Below, one piece after another: positions 55,399 through 64,000 of a stretch of 64,000 nt of DNA (position 1 is the stretch's first letter; the number at the start of each line of letters is the position of its first letter). The notes beneath the pieces are model-generated. The model did not search any database and was not told where the DNA came from. It was given only the letters and a program-made list of their open reading frames with translations. Source of the DNA: Brumimicrobium glaciale. GTDB taxonomy: Bacteria; Bacteroidota; Bacteroidia; Flavobacteriales_D; Crocinitomicaceae. Position numbers and translations under genes: made by a program. The stretch is taken from positions 62,001-126,000 of the forward strand of contig NZ_SETE01000003.1 of NCBI RefSeq assembly GCF_004152935.1. Direction: 5' to 3'.

Positions 55399-56701
55399 AA
55401 TTATTTTAATAGCGCAGAGAGAAATTGCTGAACGTTTCCAAAATCGATCTTTCAAATGGTTGATGTTCCTTGGGCCGTTGGCTGTTTTGGGGTTAGTTTA
55501 TTTGTTCCTTTCCACAACAACTTCCACAAATAAAGATTGGAAGATTTTGATGATGGATAAAAAGGAAGTTTTTGACGGAAAATTAGCGACCAATCCACCT
55601 TCCAATTTAGAATTCGACTTCATCAATGCTTTTATTGATTATGAAGATTTCGCATACCAAGAAAAGTATCAAGATTATGACATTTCTGTTTGGATCAATG
55701 AGAAAATTGTAAGTAACAAAAAAGTAATCATCTCCTACAGAGAAAGGCCTCCAGAAAACATTCAACGTCAAATTATTTATTTGGTTGAACGCAGAATGGA
55801 AGAAATTATGGTGGATCAATTCACTGAATTATCGGTGAGTAAATTTCGAGAAATCAAGCAATCTTTAAACTTCAGCTTTAAGGATGTTTACGATCCTAAA
55901 AACGAGAAATCTACGACAGCAAGTTGGGTTGGATTTAGCTTTGGAACGTTGATTATTCTCTTCGTCTTTATGTTTGGAATGACAATCTTGAGAAGTGTTT
56001 CAAGAGAAAAATCCAATAGAATTGTTGAAGTTTTATTGTCAAGTGTAAATCCTAGACAATTACTCACAGGAAAAATATTGGGAGTTGGATTCTCAGCATT
56101 AGTCCAGTTTACCGTTTGGGCAGTAATCGTGGGAACAGGATTGTATTTGTTCCGATTGACTTTATTCCCTGATATGTTTAGTGCTGGATTTGTTGCAGAT
56201 GAAGTGGCAAAAACAGATTTTAGTTATGAATTGGCAAATCAAAGTCCATTTGTAGAATTAATTTACAATCAAATTCAATACATGAACATGCTGATTTTCT
56301 TCGGATTGTTCTTTATCGGTGGTTATTTATTCTACGGTTCATTCTTCGCTATGATTGGCTCTTCGATGGGCTCAGAATCGGATGGACAGCAATTTATTAT
56401 TCCATTGACATTGCTTTTATTCTCAGCGATTTTATCAGGCTATTATGTGGTTTATTATCCATCTACAACGTTAAGCACATGGCTTGGATTCATTCCATTT
56501 ACCTCGCCAATGGTGATGATGGTAGATTTGTCCAATGGTTTTGCAGATGGAAGCGCATGGAAATTAATTCTATCCATAATTATACTTTTCGGTTCCGCAT
56601 TTCTAATGATGATTATTGCAGGAAGAATCTATAAAAACGGAATTCTTCGCTTTAATCACAGATTGAAATTAAGAATGTTAATTAAATGGACTAAAAAATA
56701 A
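55391..56701 (+). CDS. NatB-like ABC exporter permease
   Basis: 436 residues. One helix near the start (about 23-40), a large extracytoplasmic domain (about 45-170), then a block of five helices (about 175-430) with MTILRSVSREKSNRIVEVLLSSVNP, typical of the ABC2 membrane domain. It overlaps the ATPase gene by 8 bp and is followed 3 bp later by the Ppx/GppA gene, so the three make one transcript. Confidence 0.9.
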   Translation: MNKIILIAQREIAERFQNRSFKWLMFLGPLAVLGLVYLFLSTTTSTNKDWKILMMDKKEVFDGKLATNPPSNLEFDFINAFIDYEDFAYQEKYQDYDISVWINEKIVSNKKVIISYRERPPENIQRQIIYLVERRMEEIMVDQFTELSVSKFREIKQSLNFSFKDVYDPKNEKSTTASWVGFSFGTLIILFVFMFGMTILRSVSREKSNRIVEVLLSSVNPRQLLTGKILGVGFSALVQFTVWAVIVGTGLYLFRLTLFPDMFSAGFVADEVAKTDFSYELANQSPFVELIYNQIQYMNMLIFFGLFFIGGYLFYGSFFAMIGSSMGSESDGQQFIIPLTLLLFSAILSGYYVVYYPSTTLSTWLGFIPFTSPMVMMVDLSNGFADGSAWKLILSIIILFGSAFLMMIIAGRIYKNGILRFNHRLKLRMLIKWTKK

Positions 56702-56704
56702 CCA

Positions 56705-57616
56705 ATGAGAGGCGCAGTCATAGATTTAGGAACAAACACCTTTGGACTCATCGTCTTTGAAACGAAAGCAGACAAAACAGAGATTTTAATTACCGACAAA
56801 TCATTTGTGAATTTAGGTGAAGGTGGAATAAATTCAAATATCCTTACTCCACGAGCAATGGAACGCGCCTACTTTGCAATCGATCATTTCGTTGAAACCT
56901 GTCGATCTTTTGGTGTTTATCCAGATAAAATTCATGGATTTGGAACTTCTGCTCTTCGTGACGCAACGAACGCGAAAGAATTCCTTGATAAAATTGAAAA
57001 ATTACATCAATTAAAAATCAGACTCATCAACGGAAAAAAAGAAGCTGAACTTGTTTACGCAGGTGTGAGCAGCATTCATCCATTTTCGGAAGAATCTTCT
57101 TGCATTATGGATATTGGAGGAGGAAGTACAGAATTTACGGTTACAAAATCCGACATAGTTCAAGAACAAAAGAGTTTCAATATTGGAATTTCAAGAATTA
57201 CACAATTATTTGAACTATCTGACCCATTGACAAAAGATGATATAAATCGAATTGAAATCTTTCTAGAATATCAAACCAAAAGTTACTTCGAAACACTTTC
57301 TGTTGATAGTTTAATTGGAGCAGCAGGAAGCTTTGAGACGTTCTTCAGCATGATTAATAAAACGGCATCTTACGACAACAATACAACCCATTTATTACCT
57401 TTCGACAAGTTAAAAACCATTTTAGATGAATTAATTCATTCGACCCGAGCAGAAAGAGATGCAAATTATTGGATCATAGATTACAGAAAAGAAATGATCA
57501 ACGTAGCGGCATTAAAAACCAAATGGGTCTTAGACTTTGTTGGAGCTACAAGTTGTTATTTTTCTCCTTCGGGATTGAAAGAAGGGATTATTGCTACGGC
57601 TTTTAAGAAGAAGTGA
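56705..57616 (+). CDS. Ppx/GppA-family phosphatase
   Basis: 303 residues of the sugar-kinase/ASKHA fold. ATP-binding landmarks: GAVIDLGTNTFGLIVFE at the N-terminus and IMDIGGGSTEFTV (about 138-150). Length fits the single-domain exopolyphosphatase/guanosine-pentaphosphatase class. It would degrade polyphosphate or pppGpp. Why it follows an ABC exporter is unclear; the 3-bp gap shows co-transcription. Confidence 0.9.
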   Translation: MRGAVIDLGTNTFGLIVFETKADKTEILITDKSFVNLGEGGINSNILTPRAMERAYFAIDHFVETCRSFGVYPDKIHGFGTSALRDATNAKEFLDKIEKLHQLKIRLINGKKEAELVYAGVSSIHPFSEESSCIMDIGGGSTEFTVTKSDIVQEQKSFNIGISRITQLFELSDPLTKDDINRIEIFLEYQTKSYFETLSVDSLIGAAGSFETFFSMINKTASYDNNTTHLLPFDKLKTILDELIHSTRAERDANYWIIDYRKEMINVAALKTKWVLDFVGATSCYFSPSGLKEGIIATAFKKK

Positions 57617-57619
57617 AAG

Positions 57620-57780
57620 AATGACGCAAAGTTACGCGGAGGCGCAAAAATACGCAGAGAAAAAGAAGAGTTTTCTTTATGTTGCCTTCGACCGGCTAAG
57701 TCAACGATACGAGCGGATCCAATATTAAAAACTTAACCGCAAAGACGGAAAGAAATCGCAAAGTTCGCAAAGGTTTTAAT
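57620..57780. repeat. dispersed CGCAGAG/CGCAAAG-type repeat, copy 3
   Basis: GACGCAAAGTTACGCGGAGG, then TACGCAGAG and ATCGCAAAGTTCGCAAAGG, in the gap after Ppx/GppA. Related to 44614 and 46524. Confidence 0.5.
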
Positions 57781-57905
57781 TTTTTAAAGCTACCGCGAGA
57801 TTACATTAATCTCCGAAACGATGCTTTCGGTAACTAGCTTGTCAAAGGTATGGATTATTCCTTCAAAAACTTTCCATTATACATCCTTCCGCTCTCGCCT
57901 TGCAA

Positions 57906-58178
57906 TCAAACAACATAAATTCCTTTATTCAATTTTTCTACATCTATTTGATTGATAGATTGACCATTCTTTTCAATAATCAATTCCCCTAAACAATTAT
58001 GAGCTAACCCAATTTTTGAATTAGAATTTTCAGTAACAAGGCGCAATTGTTTTGGAAATCCAAGGAGTTGACAATTGTCAATGACTGCTTTCCAAAACAT
58101 TTGCAACGCAGGTAATGGAATTTCTAAACAAAAATCATCGTATTTCCGCTCCGACTTCCATACCTTCACCCGGTGCAA
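57906..58178 (-). pseudogene. possible T9SS-domain fragment overlapping the end of metG
   Basis: A 90-residue open frame that overlaps the last 44 bp of metG in another frame. The C-terminal half (CLGELIIEKNGQSINQ, then VEKLNKGIYVV) resembles the end of a T9SS type A sorting domain (pattern G-x-I-Y). There is no signal peptide and no full domain, so it is more likely a remnant of a lost secreted-protein gene than a working gene. A shorter real start (Met near 58100) would leave about 64 residues. Confidence 0.3.
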
Positions 58179-60225
58179 TGAAACTCAAATTCCCTAACTT
58201 ATCCTCTGCCATTAAAATCATTCCGTTGGAAACTACTCCACGTAATTTTCTTGGCGGTAGATTCATCAAAACAGAAACTTTCTTTCCAACGATTTCTTCT
58301 ATATCAAACTGTTCTGCAATTCCAGAAACGATTGTTCTTTGGTCTAATCCGGTGTCGACAAGTAATTCCAATAATTTATCGGCTTTCTTTACTTTTTTAG
58401 CTGAAAGAATTTTTCCTACGCGAATATCGATTTTCAAAAATTCATCAAATTCGATGTCTTCTTTTTGAGGTGCTGTAGGCTTTTCTTCTTCCTCTGCTTC
58501 TGCTTCTTTTGCAGATTCATTGTCTTTTTGTGAAGCTATTAAAATTGCTTTTTCATTCTCCACAAACTCATCATCTATCTTTTGAAAAAGAATTGAAGGT
58601 GGATTCGTTTTCGTTCTAGCAGAAAGTAAATTAATTGATCCCGCTTGTGCCCAATTGAAAGTTTCCATGTTGAGGAAGTTTCTCATTTTCGCTGCAGTTG
58701 CTGGAATAAATGGATCAAAAAGTATTGCCAAATTCGCTGTAATCTGCAATGCAATGTGTAAAATCGTTTCTACACGCTTTGGATCCGTTTTAACTACTTT
58801 CCAAGGTTCAGTTTCCGCTAAGTAACGGTTACCAATTCTTGCCAAGCCCATTACTTCTCCTTGTGCTTCTCTGATTTTATAATTGTATAATAATTCTTCA
58901 ACCTTCGCTGGAATCTCTTTAATCGCATCAATTACTTTTTGATCTTCTGCTGTTAATTCTCCTAAGGTTGGAACAGCTCCGTCGTAATATTTGTTGTTCA
59001 AAACCAATGCACGGTTCACAAAGTTTCCAAGCACATCCGCTAATTCGTTATTTACACGCGATTGGAAATCCAACCAAGTAAATTCACTGTCTTTGCTTTC
59101 TGGTGCAATTGATGTCAATGTATATTTCAATTCATCCACTTTTTCAGGATGTCTTTCAAGGTATTCGTGTAACCAAACCGCCCAATTTCTAGAAGTTGAA
59201 AACTTAGCACCTTCAAGGTTTAGGAATTCTGACGCTGGAACGTTATCTGGCAATATAAATTCGCCATGTTCTTTTAATAGAATTGGGAAAATAACGGCAT
59301 GAAAAACGATATTGTCTTTTCCGATAAAGTGAACCAGTTTACGGTCACCTGTCCAGTAGTCTTTCCAATCTTTCCCTACTGACTTCGCCCAATCTTTGGT
59401 TGCGGAAATGTATCCAATTGGTGCATCTAGCCAAACATAGAGTACTTTTCCGTCAGCTCCTTCAACTGGAACAGGAATTCCCCAATCCAAATCTCTGGTC
59501 ATTGCACGTGGATGCAAACCACCATCAATCCAAGACAAACATTGTCCGTTCACTTGGTTTCTCCATTTCTTAGGATCATGTTGTTGAACTCCGTCCAAAG
59601 TTCCTTCTTTAATCCATTCTCTCAACCAATCTTCATGGCGCTCCATTGGCAAAAACCAATGAGAAGTTTCTCTTAAAACTGGAGTTTTTCCACTTAAAGT
59701 CGAAACAGGATTAATCAAATCTGTTGGACTCAAAGCACTACCACATTTCTCACACTGATCTCCGTATGCTTCAGCATATCCACACTTTGGACATTCACCA
59801 CTAATGTAGCGATCAGCTAAAAACTGCTCGTGGTCTTGATCGTAATATTGTTCGGTTGTTTTTTGTGTAAAAGCACCTTTCTTATCTAAAACCTTAAAGA
59901 AATCTTGTGCTGTTTCTTTATGTGTTTCAGCTGTTGTACGGTGAAAAATATCGAATTTAATGTCGAATTTCTTAAAAGCATTTCCAATGATGTCATGGTA
60001 TTTATCCACGATCTCTTGAGGTGAAATCCCTTCTTTTTTTGCTCGTAAAGTAATTGCAGCACCGTGTTCATCGCTACCACTAATAAACGCTACATCATGT
60101 TCTTTGTGTCTTAAGAATCGCACAAAAATATCAGCAGGTAAATAAACTCCTGCAACGTGTCCAAGATGTAAAGGTCCATTTGCATAAGGTAGTGCGGCTG
60201 TTACGGTATATTGCTTTTTCTCCAT
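58135..60225 (-). CDS. metG: methionine-tRNA ligase
   Basis: 696 residues. The HIGH-type motif is PLHLGHVAG (about 18-26), the zinc knuckle is CPKCGYAEAYGDQCEKCG (about 145-162) and the KMSKS-type loop is KFSTSRNW. After the anticodon-binding domain, a Glu-rich linker (about 555-580) leads to a C-terminal Trbp111/EMAP-like tRNA-binding domain (about 590-696, IDIRVGKILSAKKVKKADKL). It charges tRNA-Met. Well conserved, no sign of decay. Confidence 0.97.
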   Translation of the reverse strand: MEKKQYTVTAALPYANGPLHLGHVAGVYLPADIFVRFLRHKEHDVAFISGSDEHGAAITLRAKKEGISPQEIVDKYHDIIGNAFKKFDIKFDIFHRTTAETHKETAQDFFKVLDKKGAFTQKTTEQYYDQDHEQFLADRYISGECPKCGYAEAYGDQCEKCGSALSPTDLINPVSTLSGKTPVLRETSHWFLPMERHEDWLREWIKEGTLDGVQQHDPKKWRNQVNGQCLSWIDGGLHPRAMTRDLDWGIPVPVEGADGKVLYVWLDAPIGYISATKDWAKSVGKDWKDYWTGDRKLVHFIGKDNIVFHAVIFPILLKEHGEFILPDNVPASEFLNLEGAKFSTSRNWAVWLHEYLERHPEKVDELKYTLTSIAPESKDSEFTWLDFQSRVNNELADVLGNFVNRALVLNNKYYDGAVPTLGELTAEDQKVIDAIKEIPAKVEELLYNYKIREAQGEVMGLARIGNRYLAETEPWKVVKTDPKRVETILHIALQITANLAILFDPFIPATAAKMRNFLNMETFNWAQAGSINLLSARTKTNPPSILFQKIDDEFVENEKAILIASQKDNESAKEAEAEEEEKPTAPQKEDIEFDEFLKIDIRVGKILSAKKVKKADKLLELLVDTGLDQRTIVSGIAEQFDIEEIVGKKVSVLMNLPPRKLRGVVSNGMILMAEDKLGNLSFIAPGEGMEVGAEIR

Positions 60226-60257
60226 CGATTCGAATTTTTTCTAAATGCAAAGATAGT

Positions 60258-60296
60258 TATTCAATTACGAATTGTTTAATTACGAATTACGAATTT
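60258..60296. repeat. dispersed ATTACGAATT-type repeat
   Basis: AATTACGAATTGTTTAATTA and AATTACGAATTT in the gap before metG. Another copy lies at 60436. Confidence 0.45.
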
Positions 60297-60435
60297 TCAC
60301 TTATCCGCCAATAGTCTAAAAACTTGAGATACGAATGATGTAATGTTGAATTAAAAACGGCTCTCTTAATACAAGGTGAATTTAGAATAAACAAACTTCT
60401 TTTAAAAAAAAAGACTCCTCATTCGTTTCCATTTT

Positions 60436-60472
60436 TGAATTCGTAATTCGTAATTATTTTAATTCGTAATTG
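60436..60472. repeat. dispersed ATTCGTAATT repeat at the S9 gene end
   Basis: GAATTCGTAATTCGTAATTA, then AATTCGTAATTGTTTAG; the end overlaps the S9 peptidase stop and last codons (LNNYELK), so the repeat has become coding. Confidence 0.5.
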
Positions 60473-63264
60473 TTTAGTCCGTATTTCTTCCCTTTATCCA
60501 AAGCTGGAACACCATTAATTAACCATTCTGGTGCTGGTTTTCCTTGTAAATAGTAATCAAAGAACTGACGCATTCGAATACTTAAGTCCATGCGGTTTGC
60601 GTTTTTCATTAAATTATGTTCGTCTCCGTTATAATTCAGCATCCAAACTGGTTTGTTCAATCGTTTCATTCCAGTAAACATTTCAATTCCTTGGTACCAT
60701 GGAACCGCTCCGTCACCGTCATTGTGCATAATTAGTAAAGGTGTTGTGATATTCGGAATTCCAAATAAAGGGGAATTTTCAATATATAATTCTGGCGCTT
60801 CCCAAATTGTTTTACCAATTCTACTTTGAGTATGCTCATATTGAAATGCACGGCTGTAGCCACTTCCCCAACGAATTCCTCCGTAGGCAGAGAACATATT
60901 ACTTACAGGCGCTCCAGCCATTGCGGCAGCATATCTTTCCGTCATTGTAATTAATTGTGCAGTTTGATAACCACCCCAAGACTGACCTTGAAGTCCCATT
61001 CTTGTGCTGTCCACATTTGGATACATTTCGAGAACTTTATCCGTTCCACTCATGATGCTATTGTATGCGCCTCTTGCTGGATAACCCGGCTCATATCTAA
61101 TGTCTGGAATAAATACCAAATATCCTGCAGAAGCATATTCCGTAGCGAAAATAATAGAAGCTGTTGGCCTAGGAATATAGTGGTAGTTCTTTTTATCGCT
61201 GTACATTTCATAGAAATAAACCATCAAAGGATAAGATTTTGTTGAATCAAAGTCTTCAGGTTTGTACAATAATCCTTTTAACTTTTCTCCGTTGTAAGAT
61301 TCCCATTCCATTTGCTCCACTGTTGCCCAGTTGTATTCTGATTGTTGTGGATTCGTTTTAGAAATCTTCTGTGTATTTTCAAATTTAGAATTTGTTAAAT
61401 ACACCTCTGGATAATCTTCAATCGACATTTGACGGAAAATCAACTTGTCTCCATTACTTGCTTTTTCTATTGAAGTAATTTTGTGATCCGTTTCAAACCA
61501 TTTTACCAAATGTGGACTTAATCTATCATCAACATAAGTATAAATATATTCATTCATTGATTCTTGATCTATACCTATTATATAGGAATCGGATAAATTC
61601 ATGAATGTACTATCATAATCTAATTGTTTCAAACGATAAATCATGTTTATTGGATTACCTTCTTTCTTTGTAATTGGCGTCAAAACTGATGTCACATAAT
61701 TATACGTCCAAATATCAAATTCAGAATACAAAACTATTTCATCGTTACTTAAATAACCTGGCGAACCTTCTGGATTGGCCTCGAATGGCATTCCATTAAT
61801 ATCACTTTTCCAATTGATAGGATCTTTGATAAAGCAAGTCATGCAATTTTCAACTTTCGTTTCTACATCTAAGTAATAGTAATTGTTTTCAGCACTATTA
61901 AAGTAAGTGAAGCGAGATCCATTTGGATTTAATCCTATACTGTAATCGATATTTGCTTTAATCAATTCGTTTTTTCCAGTTTTCACATTCACTCTGTAGA
62001 AATCATCTGGCCAAGGATACCTCCAATTATTAGCATAAGCATATTGCTCATTTGATACACCCATTGCATAATCGCTATTTCCTTGATCCAAAATCCTAAC
62101 CGATAAAGTATCCGATTCCAATTGTAAAAGGATATTTTCTTTCAGGTGTAAAACAGTTAATAAATTTTCATTTTGATCACGTTTTAATTCATTCAATTGC
62201 TGTGGCTGCAAACGATTATTTTTATAATGCCATACATCAAGAACAGCTTTCTCATTGTCTAGCAAAGTATCTTTTTCTTCCTTAATAGGCATAGTTCTTA
62301 ATCCAAAGAAAAGTTTTGACTCATCTAAAGAGAAATATACTCTTCCTTTGGGCGCTGGCGTAAGACCATCTGGCAAATCAGAACGTCCATCTGTTACCAA
62401 AACTTCTGGTAATTCACTGTGTAATGACCATTGATAAACATCATAACTGCGCAGTGCTTTTGAAGTATCGGTTGAAGCCATAAAGACAAATTCATTTCCT
62501 CTATCACTGAATCCGTAATTCCCCAACTCTGTAAATTGAGTCGATAACTTTTTTACCTTTTGATTAACAAAATCGTATAATTGAACAGTTGAAAGCTCAT
62601 CACCTCCTTTTTTAATCACTTTTACAAAAAACAAATGCGTTCCTTGGTCATTAAATTTAAAATCAGTTACATTTTCAATTTTTTTACGTTCACCAGTTTC
62701 TGTATTCAACAAGAATAATGTATTTCCTTCTTTGTTTGTTTCAATTTCTTTTTTGCTCCTAAACCAGCGTTTCTTTTTCTTTGGTTTATTCTTTTTGATA
62801 TCCTTTATAGTATAAGCGAGAATATTTCCTTTTTTTGCGATTGCGTAATCTACAAGATTCGAAACTTTCACTAAACTATCTTTCTTAGTAAAATAAATCC
62901 CTAAGGTATCCTTAACCCATTTGTCTTTTTCAATATCATTAAGCTTCATATAACGCAATGTGTCGAAACCTGCATCAATTGAAAACGCAACAATTTTCTC
63001 ATTATCACTAAAAACTGCGTTTTTCGCCTTAGCTATTTCAACTTTGGTTTTACTCTTTGCTGTATATACAATGAGTTTACCATCTCCACGGTGCGGATTA
63101 ATTTCATAAGTCACATAACTTCCTAAAGAAGATACATTTTGATTTCTCAGAGAATTCCAGCTATTATATACTGTATGGTCAATGATTTTCTTTTGTGCAA
63201 AAACGGTTGTTACACTAACGAATAAGAGAATTAGAGAAATAAATAATTTCTGAATAGAGATCAT
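60454..63264 (-). CDS. secreted S9-family (prolyl oligopeptidase-type) peptidase
   Basis: 936 residues. Signal peptide (1-23, SLILLFVSVTTVFAQ), a long N-terminal seven-bladed-propeller region (about 30-660) and an alpha/beta-hydrolase domain. The catalytic Ser is in GQSWGGYQTAQL, Asp in MHNDGDGAVPW and His near GDEHNLM. By family it cleaves short peptides, often after Pro or small residues, in the periplasm or at the surface. The last seven residues are encoded in a dispersed repeat, so its C-terminus may vary between strains. Confidence 0.92.
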   Translation of the reverse strand: MISIQKLFISLILLFVSVTTVFAQKKIIDHTVYNSWNSLRNQNVSSLGSYVTYEINPHRGDGKLIVYTAKSKTKVEIAKAKNAVFSDNEKIVAFSIDAGFDTLRYMKLNDIEKDKWVKDTLGIYFTKKDSLVKVSNLVDYAIAKKGNILAYTIKDIKKNKPKKKKRWFRSKKEIETNKEGNTLFLLNTETGERKKIENVTDFKFNDQGTHLFFVKVIKKGGDELSTVQLYDFVNQKVKKLSTQFTELGNYGFSDRGNEFVFMASTDTSKALRSYDVYQWSLHSELPEVLVTDGRSDLPDGLTPAPKGRVYFSLDESKLFFGLRTMPIKEEKDTLLDNEKAVLDVWHYKNNRLQPQQLNELKRDQNENLLTVLHLKENILLQLESDTLSVRILDQGNSDYAMGVSNEQYAYANNWRYPWPDDFYRVNVKTGKNELIKANIDYSIGLNPNGSRFTYFNSAENNYYYLDVETKVENCMTCFIKDPINWKSDINGMPFEANPEGSPGYLSNDEIVLYSEFDIWTYNYVTSVLTPITKKEGNPINMIYRLKQLDYDSTFMNLSDSYIIGIDQESMNEYIYTYVDDRLSPHLVKWFETDHKITSIEKASNGDKLIFRQMSIEDYPEVYLTNSKFENTQKISKTNPQQSEYNWATVEQMEWESYNGEKLKGLLYKPEDFDSTKSYPLMVYFYEMYSDKKNYHYIPRPTASIIFATEYASAGYLVFIPDIRYEPGYPARGAYNSIMSGTDKVLEMYPNVDSTRMGLQGQSWGGYQTAQLITMTERYAAAMAGAPVSNMFSAYGGIRWGSGYSRAFQYEHTQSRIGKTIWEAPELYIENSPLFGIPNITTPLLIMHNDGDGAVPWYQGIEMFTGMKRLNKPVWMLNYNGDEHNLMKNANRMDLSIRMRQFFDYYLQGKPAPEWLINGVPALDKGKKYGLNNYELK

Positions 63265-63303
63265 AAAAATTTAATTTTTGTTAAAATGTAGCTATAAATA
63301 CAT

Positions 63304-63382
63304 TTTTCGACGAAAATATACATTTTTTAACTTAGTTAAGCCCCATTTCATTATTTAGATTCCTAAAAATTATGTATATTTG
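63304..63382. promoter_or_regulatory. divergent promoter region S9 peptidase / exported protein
   Basis: TTTTCG-A-CGAAAA (63304-63316) is a perfect odd-centred inverted repeat between the divergent genes. TATATTTG (63375-63382, plus strand) matches the -7 element for the gene at 63405. The -33 is not clear. Confidence 0.4.
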
Positions 63383-63404
63383 TTAAAAATTAAAAGATAA
63401 TATT

Positions 63405-64000
63405 ATGAAAAAGATTTACGTAATGGCAGCTTTTTTAGGGGCAACGTCATTTGCTTTTAACCAAAAAGCAATGAACAGTCCTTTACCAACAAAAGCACAA
63501 AATTCAAAAGCTATAGCTCAAACAGGTAATGTAGAGAAAGCACTTGGAGCGTCTTTATACACTAACGATTTCAGTACAGTTACTGATTGGACAGTGGGGA
63601 CAGATGAAATCCAAGGTAGCTGGGTTCTTGGTGTTGCGGCTGATTTGCCAAATGCACCTCAGTACTATGCAGCAATTAATTCAACGACTAAAGCAAACGG
63701 TTTTGCATTCTTTGAAGGAGTTCAGCATTTATTAAATGATCCAAATCCACCAGTAGCGAATCAAAACGCGTGGGTAGAGATGACGACATCAATTGATTTA
63801 TCAGGTGAAAGTTTCGTTACTTTTACATTCCAACAACGTTATAGATCATTCAACTCTGACATTACTTATGTTGAAGTAAGTTTAGATGGTGGTGTAACTT
63901 GGGAACAAGAAATCGATGTTAATGATGGTGTTATTGAAGCGGGAGCTCCAAACATTTCAGTTGATTTTGCTGTAAACAATTCTTCTACAGTTAAATTTAG
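63405..64000 (+). CDS. exported protein with anchor-J/MAM-like domain, cut by the window edge
   Basis: The start codon is ATG at 63405 (MKKIYVMAAFLGATSFAFN, a signal peptide), in frame to the end of the window at residue 198. The visible part carries a jelly-roll domain of the choice-of-anchor J type (YTNDFSTVTDWTVGTDEIQG at the front, and SLDGGVTWEQEI near the cut). This is the same fold as in the array at 417-13363 but clearly diverged. The missing C-terminus may well hold a T9SS sorting domain, but this cannot be seen here. Confidence 0.8.
   Translation, partial: MKKIYVMAAFLGATSFAFNQKAMNSPLPTKAQNSKAIAQTGNVEKALGASLYTNDFSTVTDWTVGTDEIQGSWVLGVAADLPNAPQYYAAINSTTKANGFAFFEGVQHLLNDPNPPVANQNAWVEMTTSIDLSGESFVTFTFQQRYRSFNSDITYVEVSLDGGVTWEQEIDVNDGVIEAGAPNISVDFAVNNSSTVKF

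Noticed and set aside
1-64000. tRNA or rRNA genes, prophage, integrase or insertion sequence
   Set aside because: No cloverleaf, rRNA core, transposase or phage-type gene was recognised anywhere in the window.

Overview
The window looks like chromosomal DNA of a flavobacterial Bacteroidota, probably near the Crocinitomicaceae (Fluviicola-like). The rank below Bacteroidota is inference. Supporting signs are low GC, several secreted proteins ending in a type IX secretion (T9SS) sorting domain, promoters of the TTTG-N19/20-TAnnTTTG type, paired cytochrome oxidase subunit III genes with ctaB and SCO genes, and a TPP-riboswitch-controlled TonB receptor. I saw no rRNA, tRNA, CRISPR array, integrase or insertion sequence.

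Layout. 1-0.4 kb: a small heavy-metal-binding protein. 0.4-13.4 kb: a head-to-tail array of five paralogous T9SS-secreted modular proteins on the minus strand; most members end at a strong hairpin terminator, and the fourth carries a frameshift between its signal peptide and its LamG-like domain. 13.7-16.35 kb: a TonB-dependent receptor under a TPP riboswitch, so probably a thiamine or thiamine-precursor importer. 16.5-20.4 kb: single genes (SRPBCC, DUF2007, MscS, a 50-aa YqaE/Pmp3 protein, SDR). 20.5-25.9 kb: a minus-strand respiratory operon, ctaB, two subunits III, subunit IV, two SCO-type proteins and DUF420. 26.2-35.0 kb: PLP decarboxylase, a four-gene unit (enoyl-CoA hydratase, MscS, two small membrane proteins), nrdB-nrdA and a ComF-like gene.

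35.2-38.1 kb: a frameshifted YgiT/SocA-like antitoxin remnant, then a TetR regulator and a CMD/EthD/DsbA-like operon with two matching 20-bp palindromes, one before the regulator and one before the operon. 38.1-43.1 kb: accessory-looking secreted and lipoproteins, including one decayed gene. 43.2-44.6 kb: Tat-exported alkaline phosphatase. 44.8-47.6 kb: arsenic resistance operon arsR, DUF6428, LMW-phosphatase-type arsenate reductase, acr3. 47.8-52.5 kb: an uncharacterised secreted protein, an AAA/DUF4143 ATPase, GNAT, an EamA transporter whose 3' end runs into a 102-bp tandem repeat, and an ArsC/Spx-like protein. 52.6-60.2 kb: housekeeping genes fbp, Crp/Fnr, a NatAB-like ABC exporter with Ppx/GppA, and metG. 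60.5-64 kb: a secreted S9 peptidase and the start of another exported protein cut by the window edge.

The intergenic DNA carries several decayed dispersed repeat families and a short palindrome (ATCCGAT-N4-ATCGGAT) found three times, once in the likely expression platform of the TPP riboswitch. No clearly new multi-gene system is evident. The most notable items are the mosaic T9SS paralog array with its frameshift, the subunit III proteins with large soluble inserts, the TetR operon with its operator pair, and the palindrome duplicated in and beside the DUF6428 gene.
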